This document shows, piece after piece, positions 44,953 through 54,130 of a DNA stretch of 64,000 bases. The DNA comes from Arsukibacterium ikkense (GTDB taxonomy: Bacteria; Pseudomonadota; Gammaproteobacteria; Enterobacterales; Alteromonadaceae). Under the pieces are notes generated by a model. That model was not told the origin of the DNA and did no database searches. It saw only the letters and a list, made by a program, of their open reading frames with translations. Each line of letters begins with the position of its first letter. Position 1 is the stretch's first letter. The position numbers were made by a program, and so were the translations under genes. Location of the stretch: NCBI RefSeq assembly GCF_000987775.1, contig NZ_LAHO01000010.1, positions 113,874-177,873 on the forward strand, in the 5' to 3' direction.

Positions 44953-47031
44953 ATGATAATGTCTCTGTCAAATGACTGCCGGTTACTAAGCCAGCGGATT
45001 GTCATGCTCAGCATGCTGCTTGCTCTGCTGCTAAGCCCAACACTTTTTGCACTACAAGATAAGCTGGATCAACAACTTGATCATTATCTGCAGCTTGCTG
45101 CAGATGATTATGAGCAGGCCGCAGCGTTATTGTTGCAACTGCAGGAGCACGATTCAGCTGAACACTCCATTGCCAGTCGGGTTAGGCTTTATAGCTATTT
45201 AACAGTGCATTATTTATACGCCACGGATGAGCAACAAACCGATACCTGGCTACAGCAGGCGCTCTCCCTCGCCAGCGCAACAAATGACCCTGATGCTTTA
45301 GCCGATGCTCAGGCGACAGAGATCGAAGTACTGGCCTTGCGCCAGCAATTTAACGACGCGGTGCTAAAAGCAGAGTTGCTGCACCAGCAAGGCATCAGCG
45401 CCAGCAATCCCCGCAGCCGCTATTATGCGCACAACCTGCTGGGTAGGGTATTCAGAGAAGATGGCCAGTACGAACTGGCACTTAAACATTTTGTTGACGC
45501 GCTGCAAGCAGTCACTGAAACACAGGACCAGCGTACCCAGCGCAGAACCATGTTTTTACATCAGATGATAGCCAGCATTCATGCTGAATTAAAAAACTTC
45601 GCACAAGCCCGGCAACTGATTGAACACCTGATTGCTGATGCCAAAACCTACCAGCTAGACACAGAGCTGCCAGAGTATTATTTGCTTTATGGTTATATTG
45701 CCAGTTTTCAGGACGATGATGTGCTGGCCGAGCAAGTGAATCTGCAAGGCCTGGCAGAATCGCAACGGCAAGGGCATGCTGGATTGGCACTGGTGTTTAA
45801 AAATAACTTAGGCGCCGGCTACATTAAAGCCGGCAACTTTGGCCAAGCACGCACAATACTAAATGATGCGCTGAAACAAGCAACCGATATGCAAACGCCT
45901 AGCGATACCCATCTGATCCGGTTTAACCTTGGTTATATTGATGTAGCAGAAGGTAATCATGCTTCGGGCCTGGCAGCGATGCTGGAGGTAATCAATTATT
46001 TCCGGGAAATAAAACTGAAAACCCAGCTTGAGGATACCCTTGGCTGGTTGGCCAAGGCCTATGCGCTGGCTGACAGGCATCAGGAAAGAGCAGACACCTT
46101 AGCTGAGCAAATGGCGCTACGGGAAGAAATACTGAATTCAGACCGTGACAAAGTGATCAGTGATCTGCAAAGCCGCTATGACAATAAAGCCAAAGCGCAG
46201 CAAATCACCATTTTGCAACAAGACAACGACCTGACGCACCAGTTACTGCGCAATAAACAACTACAACAACGGATAACCTTGTTGTTTGTAATTGTGATGC
46301 TGTTTGGCGCCGTTTTATTGCTGCAACTGATGTTTAAAGTACGGAAAACTAATCGCCGCTTAAAAGAAGCGAATAAACAACTGGAATATCAGTCATTACG
46401 TGACCCGTTAACCGGGCTGTTTAATCGTCGCGCCCTGCAGGAGCAGATGCAACGCAGAGTCAGTTTTAGCCGGCGCCAAACTGATATCTGTGAACGGGAA
46501 AATGGCTTTTTATTGCTGGATATCGATTTTTTTAAAAAAATTAATGATGACTACGGCCATGCGGCGGGTGACGAAGTTCTGAAACAACTGAGTGAGCGCT
46601 TAACGAAGGCTTGCCGCGAGCAGGATCTGGTAGTGCGCTGGGGTGGCGAAGAGTTCTTATTATATCTTGACAACGTCGCTGCTGAGCAGCTAACCGGCTT
46701 TTGTCTGCGCATCCTGAAGCTGATTGCCAGTGAACCGGTGCTATATGATGGCAAACTCATTACGGTAAGCGCCAGTGGCGGCTTTATTCATCTGCCATTT
46801 GCCGGTATTACTGAAACCGAGCTTAACTGGGAACGAGCGCTGCAAATTGCCGATATGGCGCTGTATTTAAGTAAAGTGAATGGCCGCAACCAGGTGTATG
46901 CCATTACCGGCCTGCGCTGTGATTATGCAACGGCCAACCAGGCCTTGAGCAATGATTTACAAGGCGCGATTCGCCAGAATATGGTGGACTACATCACCAT
47001 AAAGGGCCCGCCGTTGCCAGCAAAAATATAA
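44953..47031 (+). CDS. TPR-containing diguanylate cyclase (first of a tandem pair)
   Basis: 692 residues. A hydrophobic signal segment (about 14-36) directs a periplasmic part of TPR-like helical repeats (about 40-400), for example YYAHNLLGRVFREDGQYELA and FKNNLGAGYIKAGNFGQA. A coiled coil (400-450), one membrane helix (ITLLFVIVMLFGAVLLLQLM) and a cytoplasmic GGDEF domain follow. The active site is GGEEF (564-568), preceded by RxxD (REQD) at the spacing of an inhibitory I-site. A conserved tail after GGDEF (AITGLRCDYATANQAL) is shared with its neighbour. Makes c-di-GMP in response to an unknown periplasmic signal. Confidence 0.92.
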   Translation: MIMSLSNDCRLLSQRIVMLSMLLALLLSPTLFALQDKLDQQLDHYLQLAADDYEQAAALLLQLQEHDSAEHSIASRVRLYSYLTVHYLYATDEQQTDTWLQQALSLASATNDPDALADAQATEIEVLALRQQFNDAVLKAELLHQQGISASNPRSRYYAHNLLGRVFREDGQYELALKHFVDALQAVTETQDQRTQRRTMFLHQMIASIHAELKNFAQARQLIEHLIADAKTYQLDTELPEYYLLYGYIASFQDDDVLAEQVNLQGLAESQRQGHAGLALVFKNNLGAGYIKAGNFGQARTILNDALKQATDMQTPSDTHLIRFNLGYIDVAEGNHASGLAAMLEVINYFREIKLKTQLEDTLGWLAKAYALADRHQERADTLAEQMALREEILNSDRDKVISDLQSRYDNKAKAQQITILQQDNDLTHQLLRNKQLQQRITLLFVIVMLFGAVLLLQLMFKVRKTNRRLKEANKQLEYQSLRDPLTGLFNRRALQEQMQRRVSFSRRQTDICERENGFLLLDIDFFKKINDDYGHAAGDEVLKQLSERLTKACREQDLVVRWGGEEFLLYLDNVAAEQLTGFCLRILKLIASEPVLYDGKLITVSASGGFIHLPFAGITETELNWERALQIADMALYLSKVNGRNQVYAITGLRCDYATANQALSNDLQGAIRQNMVDYITIKGPPLPAKI

Positions 47032-47149
47032 ACTGGCGCCGCCAAAGCCATTAGCAACAAGGAGTAAAGCCGTTAGCAAGCGGTTAATCCGCTGCTAATA
47101 GTGCTAAGCGGCTGAAATTATTAACGCTGTTTGTAAGGGCAAAACCAAC

Positions 47150-47171
47150 TAGCAGCTGTAATTAGCTGCTA
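47150..47171 (+). other. Inverted repeat upstream of the second cyclase
   Basis: TAGCAGCT-GTAATT-AGCTGCTA, perfect 8-bp arms. The 47032-47214 gap also contains a GCGGTTAATCCGC hairpin and several copies of the TTAGCA / TGCTAA motif. A regulator-binding cluster is possible. Confidence 0.35.
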
Positions 47172-47214
47172 AATACGCTATCTTCAGGGTATTAATGTCA
47201 TTTGGGACCGGCAT

Positions 47215-49302
47215 ATGTTTCTCTACTCAGCCCTGTGTGGTTTTAGCTTGACCCGTTTGTCTTGCCTGTTGCTGGTAGTGCTTAGCCTGACGCTATGCCC
47301 TGCCATTGCCCAATCATCGCTTGATCCTGAGTTAGAACAACAATTAGATAAGTATCTGGTACTGGCTCGTGATGATGTTGAGGCGGCTGACGAATTCCTG
47401 GACGTGCTGTTTAACAGCCACTATAAAGACGAGACAGACAGCGACAATATAGCCAGCCAGGTAAGGTTGTTGTCTTACCAGGCCAGCGCGCTACTGTATC
47501 AGCAACAGCAAGCACAAGCCGACGCCTTGCTCAAAAAATTACTACTGATAGCACAACGCAGCAATGATCCTGATGTGCTTAGCGAAATCTATGCTACCGA
47601 AATTGAGTTTACGTTTTATCAGCGCGAAATATCTGCCGCCGTTATAAAAGCTGACCGGCTTGAAATGTTTTTAGAGCAAGCCAGCCTACCGCGGGTGCGG
47701 TACTACGCCCATAATTTGCTTGGCCGGCTGTTCAGAGCTGACGGCCAGTATGAAAGTGCGCTGCAACATTTTACCAGTGCGCTGGATGCCGTTATCGCCA
47801 CTGACGATCAATTTACCCTGCGCCGCCGCTCTATTTTAAATTACCTGATTGCCCAGGTGTATGCAGATTTAAAACAATGGCCTGAAGCTAAAGTGCTGAC
47901 TGAAGAACTGATAGCTGACGCGATAAAATATCAATTCACCCGCTTTTTACCTGATTTATATTTAATGCTGGGTTTTATTGTTGCCGAACAAAAAGACCTT
48001 AGTGCTGCGATAACCATTAACCAACTTGGCCTCGCTGCGGCCAAAGAACATGACCGCCCCAATGTTGAGCTAACCTTTCAAAATAATCTCGGCTCTATTT
48101 ATATTCAGCAGGAAAACTACAATGCAGCCAAGCAGGTACTAGAGACAGCCGCAACCCGGGCTGGCGAGCTAAGCGATGAGTATAACGGCCAGATTATTGC
48201 CTTTAATCTGGGTTATATCGACGTAATGACTGGCGAGCATAACAGTGGCCTGGCTAACATGTTAATAGCGCTGGACTACTTTAAAAACAATGAAACCAAG
48301 GCCCAGTATGAGCCCATGCTGGAATGGCTGGCCAGAGCTTACGAAAAAGCCGGTTTGTATCAACTGCAGGCGCAAACCTTACTGCAACAACTGGAGTTGC
48401 GGGCGGAGATCCTTACCAGTGAACGCGAAAAAAGCGTTAACGAGCTGCAAAACAGATACGACACTAAGGCGAAAAGCCAGCTGATCACCATTTTAGAGCA
48501 GGAGAACAACTTAAAAGCGCAACTGCTGGACAACCAGAAACTGCAACAACAGCTAACCGCCTTGTTCGCGTTAGTACTGATATTCGCTGCAGTGTTACTG
48601 TATCAGCTGTATCGTAAAGTCCGCCAGTCGAACCGTAAGTTAAGGGAAGCCAATAAACAACTTGAGTTTCAGTCGCTGCGCGATCCCCTCACCGGTTTAT
48701 TTAACCGCCGCGCCCTGCAAGAACAAATGCAACGCCGGGCTAAGTATGGCCGGCGACAGAGCGATGCTACTCCACACGCCAATGGCTTTTTACTATTGGA
48801 CATCGATTATTTTAAAAAGATTAATGATAACCATGGCCACGCTGCTGGCGATGAAGTATTAAAACAACTCAGTGATCGCTTAACGCAGGTATGCCGCGAG
48901 CAGGATCTGGTGATCCGCTGGGGCGGCGAGGAGTTTTTATTGTATCTGGACAATATAATACCCGAGCAGGTAGCCGGCTTTTGTCAGCGTATTCTTGAAG
49001 TAATTGCCAGCGAACCGATAGTATGCGATGGCAACACAATTGCCGTGAGCACCAGCGGCGGTTTTATTCACCTGCCGTTTGCCGGAATCGATGAGAGTGA
49101 GCTTAACTGGGAGCGGGCATTGCAAATTGCTGATATGGCGCTGTATTTAAGTAAAGTAAACGGCCGCAACCAGATATATGCTATTACCGGCCTGCGTTGT
49201 GATTATGCAACAGCCAACGAGGCCCTGACCACTGATTTACAGGGTGCGATTCGCCAGAATATGGTGGACTACATCACCATAAAAGGGCCGCAGCTAACAT
49301 AA
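47215..49302 (+). CDS. TPR-containing diguanylate cyclase (second of a tandem pair)
   Basis: 695 residues, same plan as the upstream gene: signal segment (SCLLLVVLSLTLCPAIA), periplasmic TPR-like repeats (YYAHNLLGRLFRADGQYESA, FQNNLGSIYIQQENYNAA), a coiled coil, a membrane helix (LTALFALVLIFAAVLLYQLY) and GGDEF. The cyclase site is GGEEF with an upstream RxxD I-site (REQD). The C-terminal third is nearly identical to the first copy, while the sensor part has diverged, so this is a tandem duplication with specialised input. The start ATG 47215 lacks a strong ribosome-binding site (GGGACCGGC upstream). Confidence 0.92.
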   Translation: MFLYSALCGFSLTRLSCLLLVVLSLTLCPAIAQSSLDPELEQQLDKYLVLARDDVEAADEFLDVLFNSHYKDETDSDNIASQVRLLSYQASALLYQQQQAQADALLKKLLLIAQRSNDPDVLSEIYATEIEFTFYQREISAAVIKADRLEMFLEQASLPRVRYYAHNLLGRLFRADGQYESALQHFTSALDAVIATDDQFTLRRRSILNYLIAQVYADLKQWPEAKVLTEELIADAIKYQFTRFLPDLYLMLGFIVAEQKDLSAAITINQLGLAAAKEHDRPNVELTFQNNLGSIYIQQENYNAAKQVLETAATRAGELSDEYNGQIIAFNLGYIDVMTGEHNSGLANMLIALDYFKNNETKAQYEPMLEWLARAYEKAGLYQLQAQTLLQQLELRAEILTSEREKSVNELQNRYDTKAKSQLITILEQENNLKAQLLDNQKLQQQLTALFALVLIFAAVLLYQLYRKVRQSNRKLREANKQLEFQSLRDPLTGLFNRRALQEQMQRRAKYGRRQSDATPHANGFLLLDIDYFKKINDNHGHAAGDEVLKQLSDRLTQVCREQDLVIRWGGEEFLLYLDNIIPEQVAGFCQRILEVIASEPIVCDGNTIAVSTSGGFIHLPFAGIDESELNWERALQIADMALYLSKVNGRNQIYAITGLRCDYATANEALTTDLQGAIRQNMVDYITIKGPQLT

Positions 49303-49325
49303 GCGGCAGCGCACAGATAGCGGGC

Positions 49326-50891
49326 TCAGGTAAAATACCATAAGACACTGGCCAGCAGCAGTAACCCCAGTAAAGCCATGGCACTGGGGCCAACTACCGT
49401 GCCGGGTGTTGCCCGGTTTATCGCCCGTTCCCACGCCCGCCAGTTAAGCCGATACACCGGCGCTTGCCACTGCTGCTGTGGCTGGTATAACCGCTTCAAC
49501 CACAATGACCAGAGCAATACCACACTGTTGCGATCTAACCAGCTGGCGGGTAACTGCCAATGACGCCAGCGCACCACACTTACCATTAAAAACGCCAGCA
49601 ACAGCGGCCAGCACAGCGCCCAGATCGTTGGCCAGGCCAGCGTTTGCAGGCTTAACGCCAACAATGGCGGCCACAACCAGGGTAACAACAACAGTGTCAG
49701 CAGCAATATCACTATACAACCAGCTTGCCAGTATAATGCCAAACCTGGCGCAGGTGTTGCTGTAAACTGGCGCTGCTGGCGCTGGAATGCCTGTGCCAGG
49801 TGCAAAAATAAGATGGCGGTTAACACGGCTCCCAGGCTTAGCAAGGCCGTTAAGCTGTTGGCATTGAGCCAAAGCGGTAAAGCAACCTCTGTTACCAGGC
49901 CTTTTAATGCGCTTTTTATCGCGGCGCCGCCGGTTAGCGGCAGCGCCATTAAGGACAGTGCCGGTAGCCAGAACAACAGCTGCCAATATCGTGGCAAGCG
50001 CTGTTTGGCACTTAGCCCGGCGTACAAAAACAGCGCGCCTTTGGCAAAGGCGTGGTGCGCAGCATAGGCCAGCAGCACCAGCATTGCCGCTGCCGGGCTG
50101 CCAGCCCAGGACAACGCCACCAGCACAACTATATAACCAACCTGACTGACTGACGAATAGGCCAGAATTACCTTGGGTTGACGGGATAACAGGCTGGCCA
50201 GCACGCCGAAAATAGCCGAGCCAAACCCAAGACATATCAGGTAAGGGATCCAGCTTTGCAGCAACGGATCGCCTGAGGGTAAAAATAACAGCATACCCAG
50301 CACACCAGCTTTAATCATACAGCCTGACAGCACGGCACTGGCCGGTGCCGGCGCTGCCGGGTGCGCCTGAGGTAGCCAGATGTGCAGCGGCCAGAAACCT
50401 GCTTTTAACCCCAAACCGGTGATAAACAGCAAAATGGTCAGATGATCCAGTGGCACCTGCTGCCAGCTCTGCCAGTCGAACTGGCCGTCAGCAGCAGAGG
50501 CCCGCAGCACCAGCGCAGCAAACAGCAATAACTCGCCAATAATCGCCAGTTGTAAATACAAACGGCCCGCGCGACGGGCGCTTTTACTGCCACTATGTAC
50601 CACCAGGCCATAGGCCGACAGGCTCATTAAACTGAAACCCAGATAAAAACTGATGGCATCCAGCGCCGCAATTAACAGCAAATTGCCCGCAAAACTTAAG
50701 CCAAAAAACAGCCAGTAACGGCCACGATGTGCCGTTCCGGCGAGAAACGACAGACTAAAGGCCGCCGCTATCAGCCACAACGTCAGGCTGAATGCCCACC
50801 ATACCTGCTGTAACTCAGTCGCCAACCCCAGCCCGGCGCCGGGCCAGAGCCAGGCTGATAAATCAATCATAACTGAACTCCCGCTCGACAA
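49326..50891 (-). CDS. Mrp antiporter D-like subunit, third copy, lacking the TM5 Glu
   Basis: 521-residue proton-conducting membrane subunit (NuoL/M/N fold). TM7 KAGFWPLHIWLPQAHPAAP and the MIKAGVLGM helix lysine are kept. The helix that in the other two copies carries the key Glu reads SFYLGFSLMSLSAYG, with Ser87 in place of Glu by eye alignment. The N-terminus is 45-55 residues shorter than in the other two, suggesting loss of early helices. It is last in the operon and overlaps the preceding gene by 29 bp. It may be structural or use an altered proton path. Confidence 0.85.
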   Translation of the reverse strand: MSSGSSVMIDLSAWLWPGAGLGLATELQQVWWAFSLTLWLIAAAFSLSFLAGTAHRGRYWLFFGLSFAGNLLLIAALDAISFYLGFSLMSLSAYGLVVHSGSKSARRAGRLYLQLAIIGELLLFAALVLRASAADGQFDWQSWQQVPLDHLTILLFITGLGLKAGFWPLHIWLPQAHPAAPAPASAVLSGCMIKAGVLGMLLFLPSGDPLLQSWIPYLICLGFGSAIFGVLASLLSRQPKVILAYSSVSQVGYIVVLVALSWAGSPAAAMLVLLAYAAHHAFAKGALFLYAGLSAKQRLPRYWQLLFWLPALSLMALPLTGGAAIKSALKGLVTEVALPLWLNANSLTALLSLGAVLTAILFLHLAQAFQRQQRQFTATPAPGLALYWQAGCIVILLLTLLLLPWLWPPLLALSLQTLAWPTIWALCWPLLLAFLMVSVVRWRHWQLPASWLDRNSVVLLWSLWLKRLYQPQQQWQAPVYRLNWRAWERAINRATPGTVVGPSAMALLGLLLLASVLWYFT

Positions 50892-52371
50892 TCAGTTCAG
50901 CCCAGCTTAACGGGCTTAAGCTGGTACTGGCAAAAACGCCCATCAGCACAATTAACAGAGCGGTGAACAACATTGGCAACAGCAGCATCCAGTGTGTTTC
51001 CAGCTTCGCCGACCAGCGCTGCTCTGCCGGCCAGTTGCCACGCTGCGGTAAAAACCACAGCCGGTAAACTATTGGCAAAAAATACGCAGCATTCAGCAGG
51101 CCAGAAACCACAAAAACCAGCAACATCAGATTGTTATCGGTGGCCACGGCGCCCTGCCCTAAATACCATTTACTGATAAAACCAGCGGTAGGTGGAATGC
51201 CGATCATCCCTAGTGCACCGAGGGTAAAGGCCATTGAGGTCAGCGGCATGCGCCGGCCGGCGCCGTTTAGTTCACGAATTTTATGTACACCGAGGGTTTC
51301 GGCAAAATTACCGGCGCAAAAGAATAAAGTAATTTTCATCACGCCCTGATGTACCAGATGCACCAGCCCCCCCACCGCGGCCAGCGGCCCCAGCATCGCC
51401 ACCCCAAGGGTAATATAAGACACCTGACTAATGGTGGAATAGGCCAGCCGCCGCTTAATATCCTGCTGCGCCAGCGCCCGCCACGAGCCGTATAAAATGG
51501 TCAGGGCAGCCAGCCACATTAACGGTTGGGCTAACTGCAGCAGTTGCATGCTGTCCACGCCAAACACGTCATACACCAGCCGGATAATACCAAAAGCACC
51601 AGCCTTTACCACCGCCACCGCGTGCAACAAGGCACTGACCGGCGCCGGTGCGACCATGGCTTGCGGCAACCAGCCATGTAATGGCAATAAAGCGGCTTTT
51701 ACCCCTAAGCCGGCTATCATCAGGCAAAACGCCAGTTTTAACAGAGTGCTATGCTCGGCTACTGCTATCTCAACATAACCGCCCGGGCTAAACAACGGGC
51801 TTTGTACCAGGCTGTGCAGCAGCGCCACCCCCAGCAGCAATAACAAACCGCCCAGCAGGGTATAGGCCAGATAACGCCGGCCGGCGGCTAATGACTGCGG
51901 CGTGCCGCGGTGCACCACCAGTGGAAAGGTTGCCAGGGTAAGCAACTCATAAAACAACAAAAACGTTACCAGATTACCGGCCAGCGCCAGGCCGACCGTG
52001 GCACTGACACATAAACTAAAGTAACCAAAAAAGCGGGAGCGTAGTGGTGAGTTTTCCAGATAACCAATGGCATAAACGGTGGTAGCCAGCCACAATACCG
52101 ACGACAGTACGACGAACAACAGTGACAGAGCATCACCTTGCAACACTAAATCGGCACCGGGCAAAAAAGGCAGGCTAAAGTAAAAGCTCTGGCCTGCTTT
52201 TACCGCCTGTAACATTAACAGTACCAATATCAGCTTAATGCCAACGCCCAGCAAATTCAGGCTTATCCGCAGTTTTACCTGCTGCTCTTTCAAGGTGAAA
52301 ATAATTAAACCCGGCAGCAGCGAGCTTAAAATAATGGCCAGCGGTAAGTAGTTTAACCAGAACGGGCTCAT
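50863..52371 (-). CDS. Mrp antiporter D-like subunit, second copy
   Basis: 502 residues, about 14 hydrophobic helices, proton-conducting NuoL/M/N fold. The key TM5 Glu is in TFLLFYELLTLATFP (Glu142), the TM7 Lys in GLGVKAALLPLHGWLPQA, and the TM8 Lys in AVAVVKAGAFGIIRLV. It overlaps the preceding D-like gene by 4 bp. It may stand in for the antiporter half of MrpA, which is absent as a fused subunit here, or be a second MrpD. Confidence 0.9.
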   Translation of the reverse strand: MSPFWLNYLPLAIILSSLLPGLIIFTLKEQQVKLRISLNLLGVGIKLILVLLMLQAVKAGQSFYFSLPFLPGADLVLQGDALSLLFVVLSSVLWLATTVYAIGYLENSPLRSRFFGYFSLCVSATVGLALAGNLVTFLLFYELLTLATFPLVVHRGTPQSLAAGRRYLAYTLLGGLLLLLGVALLHSLVQSPLFSPGGYVEIAVAEHSTLLKLAFCLMIAGLGVKAALLPLHGWLPQAMVAPAPVSALLHAVAVVKAGAFGIIRLVYDVFGVDSMQLLQLAQPLMWLAALTILYGSWRALAQQDIKRRLAYSTISQVSYITLGVAMLGPLAAVGGLVHLVHQGVMKITLFFCAGNFAETLGVHKIRELNGAGRRMPLTSMAFTLGALGMIGIPPTAGFISKWYLGQGAVATDNNLMLLVFVVSGLLNAAYFLPIVYRLWFLPQRGNWPAEQRWSAKLETHWMLLLPMLFTALLIVLMGVFASTSLSPLSWAELIVEREFSYD

Positions 52372-53786
52372 AGCCCCTCCTGCTGCAACATCAGCAGCAA
52401 AGGTTCGCTAAACAGCGCCATAGCCCACACCGCCAGTGCCGGCAACAGTGCCAGCCATTGCGGTATCAGCTGCGGCGAAAAATCCGGCGCGACCGGATCG
52501 GCGCGGTCGAACGCCAGCACCACCACCCGGAACACGTAAGCTGCTGATAACAGACTCGCTACTAAAATCGCCAGCAGCCAAAGCAGCTGGCCACCCTGCA
52601 GCCACAAGCCTTGCAGCATGGCCCACTTCGCCAGAAAGCCGCCACTGGGCGGTAAGCCAATTAAACTGCCACCGGCAACAGCAAAGGCAAACATCGCCAG
52701 CGGCATAGTCTGGCTGGCGCCCTTTATCACCATTAAGCGCTTACCGCCCAGGGTGGCACTCAGCTCGCCTATCGCCAGAAAACTGGCGGCTTTTGCCAGC
52801 GCATGCGCCAGCACAAACAGCCACAAGGCCGCAAAGAACAGCGGTTGGTTAAATTGTAACAGCAAGCCCAGCGCCAGCATGGCATAGCCTAGTTGCGCGA
52901 CTGTGGAGTATGCCACCAGATTTTTAGCAAACGGGGTTCGTAGCGCTGACCAGCCTCCAACTAACAGCGCCGCCAGGCCGCAGCCGGCAAACAACGGCGC
53001 AATCGCCAAGGCCTGCTGGCTGCTGGCCAGCTGCAGCCAGAGCAGACACAGAATAAACAGCGGCCCTTTAACCACCAGTGCCGATAGTAAGGCACTTACC
53101 GGTGCCGGCGCGGCGCCGTGCGCCTGAGGCAACCAGGCATGCAATGGCCAGATCGCGGCTTTTAACATTAAACCCAGGCTCATTAGCAGCAACGCACTTG
53201 TACTTAGCCAGTCGGCCTGCCAGCTTATTGCCAGGCTATCGATATCGAGCATACCGTAGCCGCCATACAAGATAGCAACGCCAAGCAAATAACACAGCGA
53301 GCCAAACAGTGACAACAGCAAATAGTTAAGAGCCGGTTTAATGGCTTTATCACCGGCTAAACTGACTAACGCCACGGCAACCAGCCCCAGTAGTTCCAGA
53401 CAGACATATAAGTTAAATAAATCGCGGGACAGCCACAACGCAGTTAACCCCAGTTGCAACAGGCCGCTAAGCGGCCAGAAGGCCTGGGCTAAGCTGTCGC
53501 GTTTACGGGTAGCGAAAGCATAAAAGCCCACCAGCAACTGCAGCACTGCGGTCAGTAAGATCAGCAAAGCGCTCAGGCCGTCAGCCTGCCAGCGAATAGC
53601 CAGGCCAACGGGCCAGCCGGCTAACAGCAGGGTTTGGCTCCCCTGTGCATTAACCAGCAATAACAGTTGTACAGCCAGAATGCTGCAAACGCCTGCCGAA
53701 GCCAGCGCCAGCAGTGGCGCAATTCTGGGCCAGACGAGCATCACTAAGGCACTTAGCAACGGCAAAACCAGTAACAGTACTATCAT
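52368..53786 (-). CDS. mnhD: Mrp/Mnh antiporter subunit D, first copy
   Basis: 472 residues. Key residues: TM5 Glu131 in LFNLYVCLELLGLVAVAL, TM7 Lys in LMLKAAIWPLHAWLPQAHG, and the TM8 Lys in SALVVKGPLFILCLLW. It directly follows mnhC with a 4-bp overlap, the canonical position of MrpD, so it is taken as the true D subunit. Inner membrane. Confidence 0.88.
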   Translation of the reverse strand: MIVLLLVLPLLSALVMLVWPRIAPLLALASAGVCSILAVQLLLLVNAQGSQTLLLAGWPVGLAIRWQADGLSALLILLTAVLQLLVGFYAFATRKRDSLAQAFWPLSGLLQLGLTALWLSRDLFNLYVCLELLGLVAVALVSLAGDKAIKPALNYLLLSLFGSLCYLLGVAILYGGYGMLDIDSLAISWQADWLSTSALLLMSLGLMLKAAIWPLHAWLPQAHGAAPAPVSALLSALVVKGPLFILCLLWLQLASSQQALAIAPLFAGCGLAALLVGGWSALRTPFAKNLVAYSTVAQLGYAMLALGLLLQFNQPLFFAALWLFVLAHALAKAASFLAIGELSATLGGKRLMVIKGASQTMPLAMFAFAVAGGSLIGLPPSGGFLAKWAMLQGLWLQGGQLLWLLAILVASLLSAAYVFRVVVLAFDRADPVAPDFSPQLIPQWLALLPALAVWAMALFSEPLLLMLQQEGL

Positions 53787-54130
53787 CCGGGCGGATCCTT
53801 TGCCAGGCGCTGCTTTAACCGCGCCAGTAACGCCAGCGCAAAGGCCGTAGCACTGACCGCCACCACCAAACCGGTCAGCACCAGCGCATGTAAAATAGCA
53901 TCGGTTTGCATCACTGCATCTGTGACGACGGCCTCAGCAGTATCTGCGGCAGACACCATGCCACGATAGGCCAGTACCACCATCAGCATAAAGATGCCGG
54001 CACCAATAATATTTAATGCCAGAATACGGCGCAGTGTTTGTGGGCCAATAATAAAACCATAGCTGCCAATAGCAATTAACACGCAGGCGCTGCAGCCGTA
54101 TAACCATAACGGGTTGCCAAGCTCAGTCAT
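53783..54130 (-). CDS. mnhC: Mrp/Mnh antiporter subunit C (NuoK-like)
   Basis: 115 residues, three helices: WLYGCSACVLIAIGSYGFI, RILALNIIGAGIFMLMVVLA, and HALVLTGLVVAVSATAFALA. The conserved ALVLTGLVVAVSATAFALAL block of MrpC/NuoK closes the protein. ATG 54130 is chosen, with GGAGG 8 bp upstream; the frame is open to 54169. It overlaps mnhB by 4 bp. Confidence 0.9.
   Translation of the reverse strand: MTELGNPLWLYGCSACVLIAIGSYGFIIGPQTLRRILALNIIGAGIFMLMVVLAYRGMVSAADTAEAVVTDAVMQTDAILHALVLTGLVVAVSATAFALALLARLKQRLAKDPPG

Noticed and set aside
44942..44965. ATAATGATAATG before the first cyclase considered as a Fur box
   Set aside because: Only about half of the 19-bp consensus is matched and it overlaps the start codon by chance composition.
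49444..50235. 263-codon open frame on the minus strand inside the third D-type subunit
   Set aside because: It is a shadow of the 521-residue membrane protein in another frame; the longer frame has the complete family motifs.
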